Source: Treponema bryantii (lineage in GTDB: Bacteria > Spirochaetota > Spirochaetia > Treponematales > Treponemataceae). Taken from it: a stretch of DNA of 64,000 bases. A program made the translations under genes and the position numbers. Of the stretch, positions 32,147-42,182 are shown in pieces; positions within the stretch are counted from its first letter, which is position 1, and each line of letters starts with the position of its first letter. The stretch spans positions 122,506 through 186,505 of the forward strand of contig NZ_FOFU01000005.1 in NCBI RefSeq assembly GCF_900111035.1, in the 5' to 3' direction. The notes under the pieces were generated by a model. The model had not been told where the DNA came from, made no database searches, and worked only from the letters and a program-made list of their open reading frames with translations.

Positions 32147-35100
32147 AAAACTGAATACCGGCAGGCAGTTTATTTCTCTGCTTGCCGTATTTTTATTATG
32201 TACTCAACTTTCTGCGCACAGCGGAATGTTTTGGGGTGAAAAAAAACTTCGTGTAGCAAAAACTCAATGGTTTGATATTATTTACCCTGAGCGCTGTGAA
32301 AAAAGTGCTGTAATTCTTTACGAAAAAGCCGACACGGTGTACGAAGAGGTTGCCGGTCAATATGGACTGACCCCTTCGTTTAGAATGCCGGTTGTCATAA
32401 CTCCAGCAGTTGAACAGTTCAATGCGTTCTGGACTGCAATTCCTTATAATCATATTGCTATTTATGATACTTCCGTTGCAGGTTCCAGCGAGCTTGCAGT
32501 TTTTAGTGAAACTCTCCTTTCTACTTTCCGTCACGAATTAACTCACGCTGTTACTTACAATATGAAAAGCGGTTTCTGGCGCGGTGTTGGAAAGATTTTT
32601 GGTGATGGTGTGGCGCCCGGCATGCTTACAGTAACAACCGGAATGGCCGAGGGAGCAACTGTTACAAGTGAAAGTGCTGCAGGCGAGGGCCGCCTTAATG
32701 ATGAATACGCAAAGCATTATGTAAAACAGGCAAAAATTGAAGGAGCTTTTCCTTCATATCATGATGTTTCGGGCTCTGCCGATAATGCTCCGAGTGGGGT
32801 ACCTTATTTCTTTAACGGGGCTTTTCATCAGTGGCTTCAGGAAAAATATGGAATGGAGCCTTATGCGGAATTCTGGTATCGCATTGTAAATGGAAAAAAT
32901 CTTACTGTTGCAAAGGCTTTCAAAAAATCTTTTGGTGTAAAGTTACGGACTGCATGGACTCAGTTTGAAGAAGCTTATGAGGTTCCGGAAGTCGCAGCAA
33001 ATCCTGTAAAGGCTGGTTTGGTTTATGATTTTTTTGAACCGGAGAGGTCAGGTTTTTCAAGATTAAATGATGCAGGTTTTCTTTATGGTTCTTTGAGTTC
33101 TGCAGCTGGGCGGCTTGTCTGGCTGGATAAATATGGATCACGAGTATTCGAAGCTGATGGTTATAGTGATGGTCGAAGTTCTTCCAAATCACCGGCGCCA
33201 GCTGTTCATAAGCTTTTCTCTCAGCAGGGAATAAGCGGGGTGCGGCTTTCGAACGACGGCCGCTTTCTGGCTGTGAGTTATATGAGTGAAAATGCGCCGG
33301 GGCCTGTTGCTCGCATTAAGTTATATGATTTTGACAGAAAGTCTTTTTATTCTGTAAAAGAAAAAGGCCTTAAGGACGGCGTTGTTGTAAAGGACGGTGC
33401 CGGCGGCTTTTATCTTGTGGCGCAGAAGTATTTTGACCAGAATTATTCAATTGTAATTTACAAACTTTTACTTGAGGATTCTGGCCGCCGGGTAAAAGGA
33501 ACTGAACTGCATAAAGAAATAAAACTTGATGCAGAAATAAATCCGTTTGCGTTTACGGCTCTGAACAACGGAGCTTTTGCATGGATAAAGAAAAACCGTC
33601 TCACATACAGCCTTTGCGTGACTTCCCTGGACGGAGCTCTGTTAAGCGAGTTTGTTTTCCCTGAGGGAATGGCGGTGAGATCGCTGTCGTATGCGGAGAT
33701 CTCAGAAAACTCCACCCTCTCACCTGACACTGCAACTTTCTATTTTTCCTACACCCAGAAAGGCACTTTGCCACGACTCGGAAAACTGGAGGTGGACGGC
33801 GCTTTGGGAGATGTCGGTCACCTCCAGTTGGAAATGTCCGCACGGTTAATTCTGAGTTCTCAGGACATTTCCGGCGGAATATTTGAGTCGGTTTTGTGGA
33901 ACGGGAAAATTGTTTATATAGGAAAGTTTTTGCGCCAGAACCGCGTTTTGTGTTTGAGGGACGGAACCGGCTCTGCGGAGATTATGGAAGTGGGCGGTGC
34001 AATAAGCGGGGAGGCCGCCGCCACGGTTGAAGATATTGCTGGTGCGGAAAATGGTGGCGATGTCGGGGAGGCTAGTATCGGTAGTTTAATTTTTGAGACA
34101 ACACCGTACAAACCATTCCCATATTTACTTCATGGCATTTTTATGCCTCTGAGCACTTATCAATCAGAATACTTTGGTACAAAGGAAACTTATGCTTCAA
34201 ATATATATGATTTTATGATTGGAGCTACCTATATAACTGCAAATCCGTGGACTAGCGGAACTGACGATTTATATACTCTCACCGCAGGTTTTAATCCTGT
34301 ATCACTGGCTACTGGAGTTTCTCTTACAATCAACAAAGGAACTGAAACTTCGCTTTTTAAATCTCAGACAGCAATAAAATCAGAGTTCAATAAAAACGGC
34401 TGGCAGCATGGTGGTATTGTTTCCGACATTTCAAGTGTTATTGAAATCGGAAGGATTTCTTCTATTATAATTACTAATACTGCAACAGCTCTTTTTAACA
34501 GTCAGAGTAATTTTTCTGTATCAGATACTTTAAAACTTCAGTATTCAAATATCAGAAAGACAGGACCAGGGCGTTTTGAACGAGGAGGATTTGGTGTTGC
34601 GGTCGGGTTTGGAAAACGTTATATTGCGCCACTTGATTCACCGGATAAAAGTCTGCTCGATCTTTCTGTAGTTTCTGCGGGCTTAAAGATTTGTATATCT
34701 CATCTTCTTCCTTTTGAATCAAAATATGGTTCTACTTATAACCTGCCTCTTACTGCCGGTTTTACGCTGCTTCCTTCTTCTTCGAATTACGGCTATGTAG
34801 ATATCGAACAGGACTCTATTCCGGTAGAGGGATTACCAGCAATTACTATAGGCCATCCCGTTTTTGATGCATCTGTAGAAGTCGTGGCTTTTTCTATGGA
34901 TATTCAGAAGGCACTTCCAGGAATTACGGCTATTTATCTGAATGATTTTTATATAAATCTTGGATATTCTGCGACAGGAACGGCAGGTTCAGCTTCTAAA
35001 AACGGATTTCAGGCAGCTCATCTTCCAGAGTATTTTGGAGCAATTTCAGATGGCAGAGGTTATTATCTGGATTCTGCTTATATAAAAACCGGCCTTGAAC

Positions 35101-35246
35101 TGACTCCAAACGTCGGACTTTTTGCGAGTCCAAATTATCAAATGGAATTGTATGTAATTTATAGTTATACAATTCATTCCTATAAAGAATTGAATCCGCA
35201 GGAGAGAATAAGACTTTTGCTTGGCTTCAGTATGAATGGTTTTTAA
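32118..35246 (+). CDS. Exported zinc-metalloprotease-like protein with C-terminal outer-membrane barrel
   Basis: 1042 residues. A signal peptide (LLAVFLLCTQLSA, cleavage before HSG) is followed by a gluzincin-like domain: FRHELTHAVTY holds HExxH, and GMAEGATVTSES ~40 residues on supplies a likely third ligand Glu, as in peptidase-MA enzymes. The middle (~300-620) reads like a beta-propeller. A Gly/Ala/Glu-rich linker (~625-650) then leads to a barrel-like region ending in LLLGFSMNGF, whose terminal Phe is typical of outer-membrane proteins. The start overlaps the permease gene by 29 bp; a weak AGGAG lies ~15 nt upstream, so translation is probably coupled. The ABC exporter upstream may serve envelope assembly. 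Activity is inferred from motifs only. Confidence 0.68.
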   Translation: MQKKDFRICKKLNTGRQFISLLAVFLLCTQLSAHSGMFWGEKKLRVAKTQWFDIIYPERCEKSAVILYEKADTVYEEVAGQYGLTPSFRMPVVITPAVEQFNAFWTAIPYNHIAIYDTSVAGSSELAVFSETLLSTFRHELTHAVTYNMKSGFWRGVGKIFGDGVAPGMLTVTTGMAEGATVTSESAAGEGRLNDEYAKHYVKQAKIEGAFPSYHDVSGSADNAPSGVPYFFNGAFHQWLQEKYGMEPYAEFWYRIVNGKNLTVAKAFKKSFGVKLRTAWTQFEEAYEVPEVAANPVKAGLVYDFFEPERSGFSRLNDAGFLYGSLSSAAGRLVWLDKYGSRVFEADGYSDGRSSSKSPAPAVHKLFSQQGISGVRLSNDGRFLAVSYMSENAPGPVARIKLYDFDRKSFYSVKEKGLKDGVVVKDGAGGFYLVAQKYFDQNYSIVIYKLLLEDSGRRVKGTELHKEIKLDAEINPFAFTALNNGAFAWIKKNRLTYSLCVTSLDGALLSEFVFPEGMAVRSLSYAEISENSTLSPDTATFYFSYTQKGTLPRLGKLEVDGALGDVGHLQLEMSARLILSSQDISGGIFESVLWNGKIVYIGKFLRQNRVLCLRDGTGSAEIMEVGGAISGEAAATVEDIAGAENGGDVGEASIGSLIFETTPYKPFPYLLHGIFMPLSTYQSEYFGTKETYASNIYDFMIGATYITANPWTSGTDDLYTLTAGFNPVSLATGVSLTINKGTETSLFKSQTAIKSEFNKNGWQHGGIVSDISSVIEIGRISSIIITNTATALFNSQSNFSVSDTLKLQYSNIRKTGPGRFERGGFGVAVGFGKRYIAPLDSPDKSLLDLSVVSAGLKICISHLLPFESKYGSTYNLPLTAGFTLLPSSSNYGYVDIEQDSIPVEGLPAITIGHPVFDASVEVVAFSMDIQKALPGITAIYLNDFYINLGYSATGTAGSASKNGFQAAHLPEYFGAISDGRGYYLDSAYIKTGLELTPNVGLFASPNYQMELYVIYSYTIHSYKELNPQERIRLLLGFSMNGF

Positions 35247-35986
35247 TTTACCGAAATCTGAGAAAGTACTTCTCCAATTGGTTCGTGAATTACAAGATTT
35301 GCCATTCTGTCCTGAGGTGTGCTTGATTTATTCAGCAGAATCAGGTTATCTCCATGGAAATAATCAATCAGACCTGCTGCCGGATACACTGTAAGTGAAG
35401 TTCCGCCAATAATGAGTGTGTCGGCAGCCTTTATAGCTTTTACAGCACCTTCAATAACTCTCTGATCCAGACCTTCTTCATATAAAACTACATCAGGTTT
35501 TATAAGTCCTCCGCATTTTGGGCAGTGAGGCAATTTATCAGGAGTATTTTCGCTTTCAATAATAATCTTTTCATCGTAAAAAGCATGACAGTCCAGACAG
35601 TAATTTCTTAATGTGCTGCCATGAAGTTCGTAAACAGTTTTACTTCCAGCCAGCTGATGCAGTCCATCAATATTCTGAGTAACTACAGCAAGCAGTTTTC
35701 CGGCTGCTTCGAGCTCAGCAAGTTTATAATGAGCTGCATTTGGTTTAATACCCTGCGGTAAAAGTTTTGCACGGTAAAATCTATAAAACTCAGGAGTGTT
35801 CTGGTAAAAGAAAGAGCGGCTTATAATCTGTTCCGGCGGGTATTTCCACTGCTGATTATACAGACCGTCCACACTTCGGAAATCCGGGATGCCGGATTCG
35901 GTTGAAACCCCGGCTCCACCAAAAAATACAATTTTTTTGCTTTTATCAATAATCTGTTGTAAAATGAAAATGTCTGTTGTACTCAT
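35243..35986 (-). CDS. cobB: NAD-dependent protein deacylase (sirtuin)
   Basis: 247 residues, standard length for a bacterial Sir2 enzyme, which removes acyl groups from lysines using NAD+. Motifs in order: FFGGAGVSTESGIPDFRS (NAD-binding), VTQNIDGLHQLAG, the catalytic His in YELHGST, zinc Cys pairs CLDCHAF and CPKCGG, KPDVVLYEE and GGTSLTVYPA. AGGAG precedes the ATG. The stop codon overlaps the convergent metalloprotease stop by 4 bp. No partner acetyltransferase or acetyl-CoA synthetase gene adjoins. Confidence 0.95.
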   Translation of the reverse strand: MSTTDIFILQQIIDKSKKIVFFGGAGVSTESGIPDFRSVDGLYNQQWKYPPEQIISRSFFYQNTPEFYRFYRAKLLPQGIKPNAAHYKLAELEAAGKLLAVVTQNIDGLHQLAGSKTVYELHGSTLRNYCLDCHAFYDEKIIIESENTPDKLPHCPKCGGLIKPDVVLYEEGLDQRVIEGAVKAIKAADTLIIGGTSLTVYPAAGLIDYFHGDNLILLNKSSTPQDRMANLVIHEPIGEVLSQISVN

Positions 35987-36039
35987 AGTATGTTCTCCTG
36001 ATTCAAAAAGTCTTAAATATATTATAACTTAACTTTTTC

Positions 36040-36067
36040 TAATTAAATAGTATATTCCTACCGATAA
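36040..36067 (+). promoter_or_regulatory. Candidate sigma-28-type promoter for the Ig/barrel operon
   Basis: ACCGATAA (36060-36067) lies 57 nt before the ATG. TAAT at 36040-36043 (16 nt away) or TAAA at 36044-36047 (12 nt) could serve as -35. Consensus is TAAA, 15 nt, GCCGATAA, so the match is partial. Confidence 0.4.
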
Positions 36068-36123
36068 TAAAATGAGGGATTTTAAATTAAAAGGATTTTG
36101 CAAAAAATATATAGAGGTGCTAC

Positions 36124-39100
36124 ATGGATAAGATGAAAAAAGTATTCTTAATTACTGTTTTCTCAGTGTTCGTTGCAGGATTATCTTTTGCACACGGAAA
36201 AGGTGATGTTGAAGAAATTTCAGTTGAAAACATGAACAGCTGGCAGGAACAGTTTGATCTGGATAGCCGCAAGCCGGGCAAGTACAATATTATGATTACA
36301 GCCCGTGACCTTGGTGGTAATGTTCATATTGAAGGACCTCATAACCTTTATCTGGATCCAAAATCTGACCTTCCAATCTGTGGTATTACAAACCCGTATC
36401 CTCACATGCGTGTCGTTGGTAACCTTAATATTGTAGGTACATGTGTTGATGATGATGGTGTATCACGGGTTGAACTCATTCTTGATGAAGGAAAAGAGAC
36501 TGAAAAACGAGTTACTGCAGATGGAAAGGAATTCTGGTCTTACTACCTCGATACAAATGACCTTGAAGAAGGTGACCATACAATCAAAGTAATTGGTTAC
36601 GATATAAATGAAGAGCCAAGAGTAAGCACCCCTTATGTGCTTACCTGGCAGCTTGACCGTAAACAGCCTGTAACAGAAGTTCAGGACAAGACAATGGGTA
36701 TTCTTGTTTCTGGAAATGTTAAATTTGACGGTATTGTTTCGGATGGAAACGGAATTAAAGAGCTTTATTATTCTGTAGATAACGGCGAAAACTTCACACC
36801 TCTTAAGTTCGGCGGAAACAAGAATAAGTCTCTATGTGATTTCACAGTTTCAGTTGATACAAAGAAATTTAATGATGGACCTGCTGTTCTCTGGTTTAAG
36901 GCTATAGATATGGCTGGTTCTGTGGGAATGTATTCATTCTTGTACTTTATAGATAATACTAAGCCTGATGTTGGAATTGTTTATCCGGCAGAAGGTCAGG
37001 TTATGGACGGTAAATTCTCAGTTGCCGGTTATGCAAAGGATACAATTGGTGTAACAGAACTTTCATGGACATTCGGTTCTCAGTCTGGCACCTTTGATCT
37101 TATTCCTGGTAACCCTTACTGGGCCGTTAATGTAGACACACTTGCAATCAAAGATAAAGCAACAAAATTCACAATTCATGCTAAAGACCGTGCAGGCAAT
37201 ATTGTAGACGTAAGCCGCAATATTCCTTTAAATCAGGAAAATGACAAGCCTGTAACATCGGTTTCTGAACCTGCTGAAGGTCAGAACTTTGGTGATGCAG
37301 ATCCGCTTTTTGTACGCGGTATTGCAACAGATCCTGATGGTGTAAAGGAAGTTCGAATTCAGCTTGATAATAATGAACCGATTATTCAGGAAACAAAGGG
37401 TGTATTCTACTATCATCTTTGTGATGCAGAAGCTCTTTCAACAGGTAATCATAAAGTAACTGTTACTGCAGTTGATGTAAATGATGTTGTTGGAAATCCT
37501 GTAGTAGTTAATATTGTTTCCCGCGGAATTGCTCCTCAGTTTGGTGAAGCGAAACTTAATGGTGGAAAAGACGGAAACGAATTTGTAAACGGTATGGAAA
37601 TCCATCCGGAAAGTGGACGTACCTTCAGTTTGGGAATTACTTCTGGAGTAGGTCTTGTAAGGGTTTCTTCATCTCTTAAATGGGGTAAAGAAGGTCTTGC
37701 AGAAAGTTCTACAGAACTTAAGAATGCAACTTCTTATACATATACACTTCCAATTCTTCCGGAAAGTGCTAAGGGTGTAATGAACCTTACAATTGAAGCT
37801 GAAGATATGATTGGTCGTGTTTCAACTTATAGAGCACTTTACTATGTAACTAATACTACAGTTGTTAAGAGTGAAGAGCCTGTTGTTGTGTTTGATGACA
37901 GCACTGTAGACGAAGACGGTTCAATCATCAGTAATCCAGACTTCCCTGTTACCGGTTATCTGATTGGAGCAAATGCTGCAAGTGCAGAACTGGTTCCATC
38001 AACAAAGTTTGCAAAGGTTGAACTTGAAGGCAATTTAATCCGCCTTATTCCACAGAATGCAATTGGAAGTTCAGATCCTGTTGTTGTAAGAATCAAAACA
38101 GACAAGGGAAAGACTATCGAATCTCGTCCTTTGAGATTCCGTGCCGATACTGCTCTTCCTGAAATTACAATTAGTGATTACTCAGAATCAAATGCACTTA
38201 ATGGACTTGAAGGTTCTTTTGCTGTAAGTGGTAAAGTTACCTGTGAAACTGGTGTTGGTGGTCTTAAATACAGAGTAATGTCTGCTAAGGTAGATATTCA
38301 GAAGGGAATTATTGCAACTACAACAGCTCCTTCTACAAATGATGATCTTAAGTCAATTGATGTTTCAAGAGACGGTTCATTCAAATTTACCTTTAATGCA
38401 GAAGACTATGGTTACGGTGTTCATATCGTAGAATTGATTGCTGAAAGTGCCGGCGGAAACAAAAAAGCCAAGGCATTTGCAGTTAAGAATATTCCAGATG
38501 TAGAAGAGCAGAATGGAAAGATGCCTGTTCCAAAAGCACCTGCAGTATTCTGGGCAGATGGCTTTGATGTTTATGCTGTAGCAGTTTATCAGGGTGAACT
38601 CGAAGCAGATTATCAGACTTATTTCCGCGAAGAAATGGTAGAAGGAAATAATCCTGTAAGCTTTAATACTGCAACTACAGATGGTAAGCCTGTTGCTGGA
38701 AAGTATACAGCTGTTAAAAAGCCTTCTCTTTCTGCACACATTGTACAGATCAATGATACTGATTATATGAGTGGTATGCCGATTGTTCTTGGCTACAACT
38801 CAAAAGATATTGCAACAATCCGTCTTTATATTGATACTGGCGCGGTTGTTAATTCTGTAAACTTCGAAATTACAGGTGAAGAAATTGCCGGTGGTTCTGT
38901 TACACAGAAGGGGGCTGCAAAGCTTATAAAGCCTACTCTAGAAGAGCCAATGCGCTGGATTGCAGAAATTCCTGCAACAAATCTTCCTTCACGTGTTAAT
39001 AAACTCAGTGCTGTAATTAAGGCTGGTGCTCTTGAGCAGACTGTTACAGGTTCTTTCACAGTTGTACGTGAGGCAGAGGCTGAACTTATCAATGATAAAG

Positions 39101-42100
39101 AAGGAATCTATCCAATGCCTGCTACTGGCACTGTATATGATGAAGTTGATAATAACTATGTTTTGAGCAATGGCTCAAAATTCCTCTATTATGTAAATTA
39201 CAATGCTCCTCTTAGAGTAGAACTGGTTTCTTCAACTGCAGGTCTTGTTGCTGAGGCTGATGGAAATCTTATTACTCTCTATGCAGAAAAAGACGGAGTA
39301 TATAAGAATGTGGTTGTAAGAGTTACAGACCGCTTTGGTGATGCACACAATTCTTCTCCGTTGAACTTCATTGCAAATACAAGTGCACCTGAAATCAACT
39401 TTGTAACTCCAGAGCTTTTCCAGTGGGTAGGAAATACCTTTAGACTTTCGGGAACTGCAGCTCATCCTCTTGGAATCAGAGCCGTAGAATACTCTCTCGA
39501 TAACGGTGAAAACTGGTCTAGTTTTGATCTTTCAAGAAACAATAACAGAGTTGGTGTAACCTTCTCTAAAGATGTAAATATTTCTGAATTGCCTGATGGC
39601 CTTATCAGAATCAATATGCGTGCCCGCGATACTTCGGGTCACGAAACCTATATTTACACATCAGCTTATAAGGATGTTACTCCTCCAGAAGTTCGAGTAG
39701 TTGAGCCTCAGGAAATTGATGTTGTAAACGGTGATAACCTCATTGTATTTGAAGTATCAGATAACGGACTTCTTGCTAAGGCTGAATATCTGGCTCCTCC
39801 AGAAAAGGGTAGGGCACAGGTTCGTCAGCCAATTGAATTGAATCCTCTTATCTATACTCATGTTGGTACACCAGAAGCACCTATCAGCGATGCAATGTCA
39901 TTTGTCTTCACTGATGATGCAGGAAATGCAACTCCGGTAGAATCATGGCTGTTCAGTATTGATAATGAATCTGACCTTCCCCGTGCAGAAATTCATGTGC
40001 CGGAAGATATGCAGGTAATTACCCGCGACTTTACAATTTCGGGTGTTGTTTACGATGATGATGGTGAATCTTCAATCTTCTATAAGATTGATAACGGTTC
40101 ATACAAGCAGGTATCAACAAAAGAAGTATTCAAGCAGACTAATGCAGACGCAGAGTACAAGCTTAATACAAGTTTCTCAATTGATGTACCTCTTGATACA
40201 ATGGTAGATAACGAGCATACAGTTACTGTTTATGCTGTTGATATCAATGGTGTAAAGGGACCTGAGGTTTCACGCACTTATCGTATTTCTCTTGAAGAAC
40301 CAAAGGGTGCTGTAGAAAAGCCTACAATCGATACTTCTGTACGTAATCTTGTTACAATTTCTGGTTGGGCAAGCGATAAGAACGGAATTGCAAATGTTAA
40401 GGTTTCGCTTGATAACGGTAACAGTTATAACGAGGCTGTAGGAACAGAAAAGTGGAGCTACACAGTAGATACACGCGCTATTCCTGGTGGAACTCAGGTT
40501 GTCTTCCTTAAGGTAACAGATAACTATGGTATTCAGGGACTTTACTCGAGCCTTATCAATATCGATAACGATGCTCCTTACCTGAACCTTGAATTACCGC
40601 TTGATGATTCTACAACAACTGGTCAGCTGTTCTTCTCTGGTAATACTTATGATAACGTAGAGGTTACAGACCTTTACATTACAATCAGAAACCTTGAAAG
40701 AGGTGGTGCACCAAGTATCCGTAAGATTAAGATTGACCGTATTATTGGTGAAACAATTGATATGCGTGATCTTCCAGACGGCTTCTATAACGTAGAACTT
40801 ACTGGAAAAGATAAGGCTGGAAACATAACTAATGTCAGCCGCAATATTCACCTTGAAAAGAATATTGCTCCTGCAACTGTAGATATTTTGTATCCACTCA
40901 ACGGAGAACATAAGAACGGTGTGTTCACAGTTTATGGACAGGCTGCTTCTGAAAGTGAAATTACACTCTTGAATCTCTATGTTGATAATAAGCTGGTTTC
41001 AGATACAACCCTTACAGATTGCGGCTTCTTTAAGTTTGATCTTGGTCCAGAAGATATTGAAGAAGGTGTACACACTTATCGTGTAGATTCTGTTCTTGCT
41101 AACGGAAAGATTGTAAAATCTCGCGAACAGACTATTACTTATAGTCCTGTTGGACCATGGATTAAGATTGATAACTTTACTTACGGTGACTTTGCAATCA
41201 ACCGTCCTTACATCAGAGGTCAGGCAGGTTACTCTATCAGTGAAGATGAACTCCTCTTCTCTAGAACTAAGGAAGCAACTCCTGAGCAGAAGGCTGCAAC
41301 AGCCGCTAAGAAGGTTGCTAAGATTGAATTGAGTTTTGATAACGGTAAGACATTCACAGAGCTTTCTAAGAATGAAAAGTGGATGTACCGTATAGAAAAT
41401 CAGGATATTGCAGAAGGATATCACTTCTTCCTCATCCGCGCTACGATGAAGAACGGTGAAACAGCTATCACAAGAACAATCATTCAGGTTGATAATACTG
41501 CACCTTCAATCCGCCTGATTGCTCCAATAAATGGTGGTCGTTATAACCAGGTACTTAATGCTTCAGGTCTTTCAAATGATGATGTAAAACTTGAGGATGT
41601 AACTGTTGCTTTACGTAAGGGTGATAAAGCAAGTTACGAAGTTCCTTCATTCATCCAGGGCTTGTACTTAGACTTCCGTCTGTGGGGTGCAACACTGTTC
41701 TCTATAGGTGTCGGACTTACCTTCTTCGATGATGTTGTAAAGGTACAGGCTTCTTACGGACAGTTTACACAGCAGCAGCGTGATGCAGTTTCTAATCTGT
41801 TCAAGAAAGATCTTACAGATATGCGTTACGGTGGAAATGTATACAGTCTTAAGATTATTGCAAGTATTGCTTCTATTCCATTCAGCTTCTTCCTTGGTCA
41901 CGACTGGGACTGGTTGTATGCAGGCTTTGGTGTAGGTGCTGAATTTGCAATGTTTACACAGACGAACAGTGGAAAGTCACAGATTCTTTCATCTCTGCTG
42001 GCTCAGATTGAGTTCCCTAAGATTAAATTGCAGAATGTAAAGGCCTTTAGTTCATTCTCAGTTTACACTGAAGGTGCTCTGTGGTTTATTCCTACCGACG

Positions 42101-42168
42101 TTTCTGGAGCAAAAATTGATAATTTGATTCCTCAGATTGCAATTGGATTTAGAACGAATATCTTCTAG
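36124..42168 (+). CDS. Large Ig-repeat protein with C-terminal beta-barrel (autotransporter-like layout)
   Basis: 2014 residues. The signal peptide is MKKVFLITVFSVFVAGLSFA (from residue 4). From ~45 to ~1830 there are many Ig-like/cadherin-like repeats with D-x-x-P boundaries (DNTKPDVGIVYPAEGQVMDG, DVTPPEVRVVEP, DNTAPSIRLIAPINGG), VDNGENF/LDNGENW turns, and G-x-V/A-x-D-x-x-G strands. Residues ~1840-2014 change character to amphipathic strands (LYLDFRLWGATLFSIGVG, LYAGFGVGAEFAMF) ending in FRTNIF, a C-terminal Phe typical of outer-membrane barrels. The repeats would then be displayed from, or lie in the periplasm beneath, an outer-membrane anchor. GAGGTG at 36114-36119 supports the start. It is first in an operon with a second barrel protein and a transmembrane HD-GYP-like protein. 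Confidence 0.8.
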   Translation: MDKMKKVFLITVFSVFVAGLSFAHGKGDVEEISVENMNSWQEQFDLDSRKPGKYNIMITARDLGGNVHIEGPHNLYLDPKSDLPICGITNPYPHMRVVGNLNIVGTCVDDDGVSRVELILDEGKETEKRVTADGKEFWSYYLDTNDLEEGDHTIKVIGYDINEEPRVSTPYVLTWQLDRKQPVTEVQDKTMGILVSGNVKFDGIVSDGNGIKELYYSVDNGENFTPLKFGGNKNKSLCDFTVSVDTKKFNDGPAVLWFKAIDMAGSVGMYSFLYFIDNTKPDVGIVYPAEGQVMDGKFSVAGYAKDTIGVTELSWTFGSQSGTFDLIPGNPYWAVNVDTLAIKDKATKFTIHAKDRAGNIVDVSRNIPLNQENDKPVTSVSEPAEGQNFGDADPLFVRGIATDPDGVKEVRIQLDNNEPIIQETKGVFYYHLCDAEALSTGNHKVTVTAVDVNDVVGNPVVVNIVSRGIAPQFGEAKLNGGKDGNEFVNGMEIHPESGRTFSLGITSGVGLVRVSSSLKWGKEGLAESSTELKNATSYTYTLPILPESAKGVMNLTIEAEDMIGRVSTYRALYYVTNTTVVKSEEPVVVFDDSTVDEDGSIISNPDFPVTGYLIGANAASAELVPSTKFAKVELEGNLIRLIPQNAIGSSDPVVVRIKTDKGKTIESRPLRFRADTALPEITISDYSESNALNGLEGSFAVSGKVTCETGVGGLKYRVMSAKVDIQKGIIATTTAPSTNDDLKSIDVSRDGSFKFTFNAEDYGYGVHIVELIAESAGGNKKAKAFAVKNIPDVEEQNGKMPVPKAPAVFWADGFDVYAVAVYQGELEADYQTYFREEMVEGNNPVSFNTATTDGKPVAGKYTAVKKPSLSAHIVQINDTDYMSGMPIVLGYNSKDIATIRLYIDTGAVVNSVNFEITGEEIAGGSVTQKGAAKLIKPTLEEPMRWIAEIPATNLPSRVNKLSAVIKAGALEQTVTGSFTVVREAEAELINDKEGIYPMPATGTVYDEVDNNYVLSNGSKFLYYVNYNAPLRVELVSSTAGLVAEADGNLITLYAEKDGVYKNVVVRVTDRFGDAHNSSPLNFIANTSAPEINFVTPELFQWVGNTFRLSGTAAHPLGIRAVEYSLDNGENWSSFDLSRNNNRVGVTFSKDVNISELPDGLIRINMRARDTSGHETYIYTSAYKDVTPPEVRVVEPQEIDVVNGDNLIVFEVSDNGLLAKAEYLAPPEKGRAQVRQPIELNPLIYTHVGTPEAPISDAMSFVFTDDAGNATPVESWLFSIDNESDLPRAEIHVPEDMQVITRDFTISGVVYDDDGESSIFYKIDNGSYKQVSTKEVFKQTNADAEYKLNTSFSIDVPLDTMVDNEHTVTVYAVDINGVKGPEVSRTYRISLEEPKGAVEKPTIDTSVRNLVTISGWASDKNGIANVKVSLDNGNSYNEAVGTEKWSYTVDTRAIPGGTQVVFLKVTDNYGIQGLYSSLINIDNDAPYLNLELPLDDSTTTGQLFFSGNTYDNVEVTDLYITIRNLERGGAPSIRKIKIDRIIGETIDMRDLPDGFYNVELTGKDKAGNITNVSRNIHLEKNIAPATVDILYPLNGEHKNGVFTVYGQAASESEITLLNLYVDNKLVSDTTLTDCGFFKFDLGPEDIEEGVHTYRVDSVLANGKIVKSREQTITYSPVGPWIKIDNFTYGDFAINRPYIRGQAGYSISEDELLFSRTKEATPEQKAATAAKKVAKIELSFDNGKTFTELSKNEKWMYRIENQDIAEGYHFFLIRATMKNGETAITRTIIQVDNTAPSIRLIAPINGGRYNQVLNASGLSNDDVKLEDVTVALRKGDKASYEVPSFIQGLYLDFRLWGATLFSIGVGLTFFDDVVKVQASYGQFTQQQRDAVSNLFKKDLTDMRYGGNVYSLKIIASIASIPFSFFLGHDWDWLYAGFGVGAEFAMFTQTNSGKSQILSSLLAQIEFPKIKLQNVKAFSSFSVYTEGALWFIPTDVSGAKIDNLIPQIAIGFRTNIF

Positions 42169-42182
42169 GCAAAGGAGTGAGA

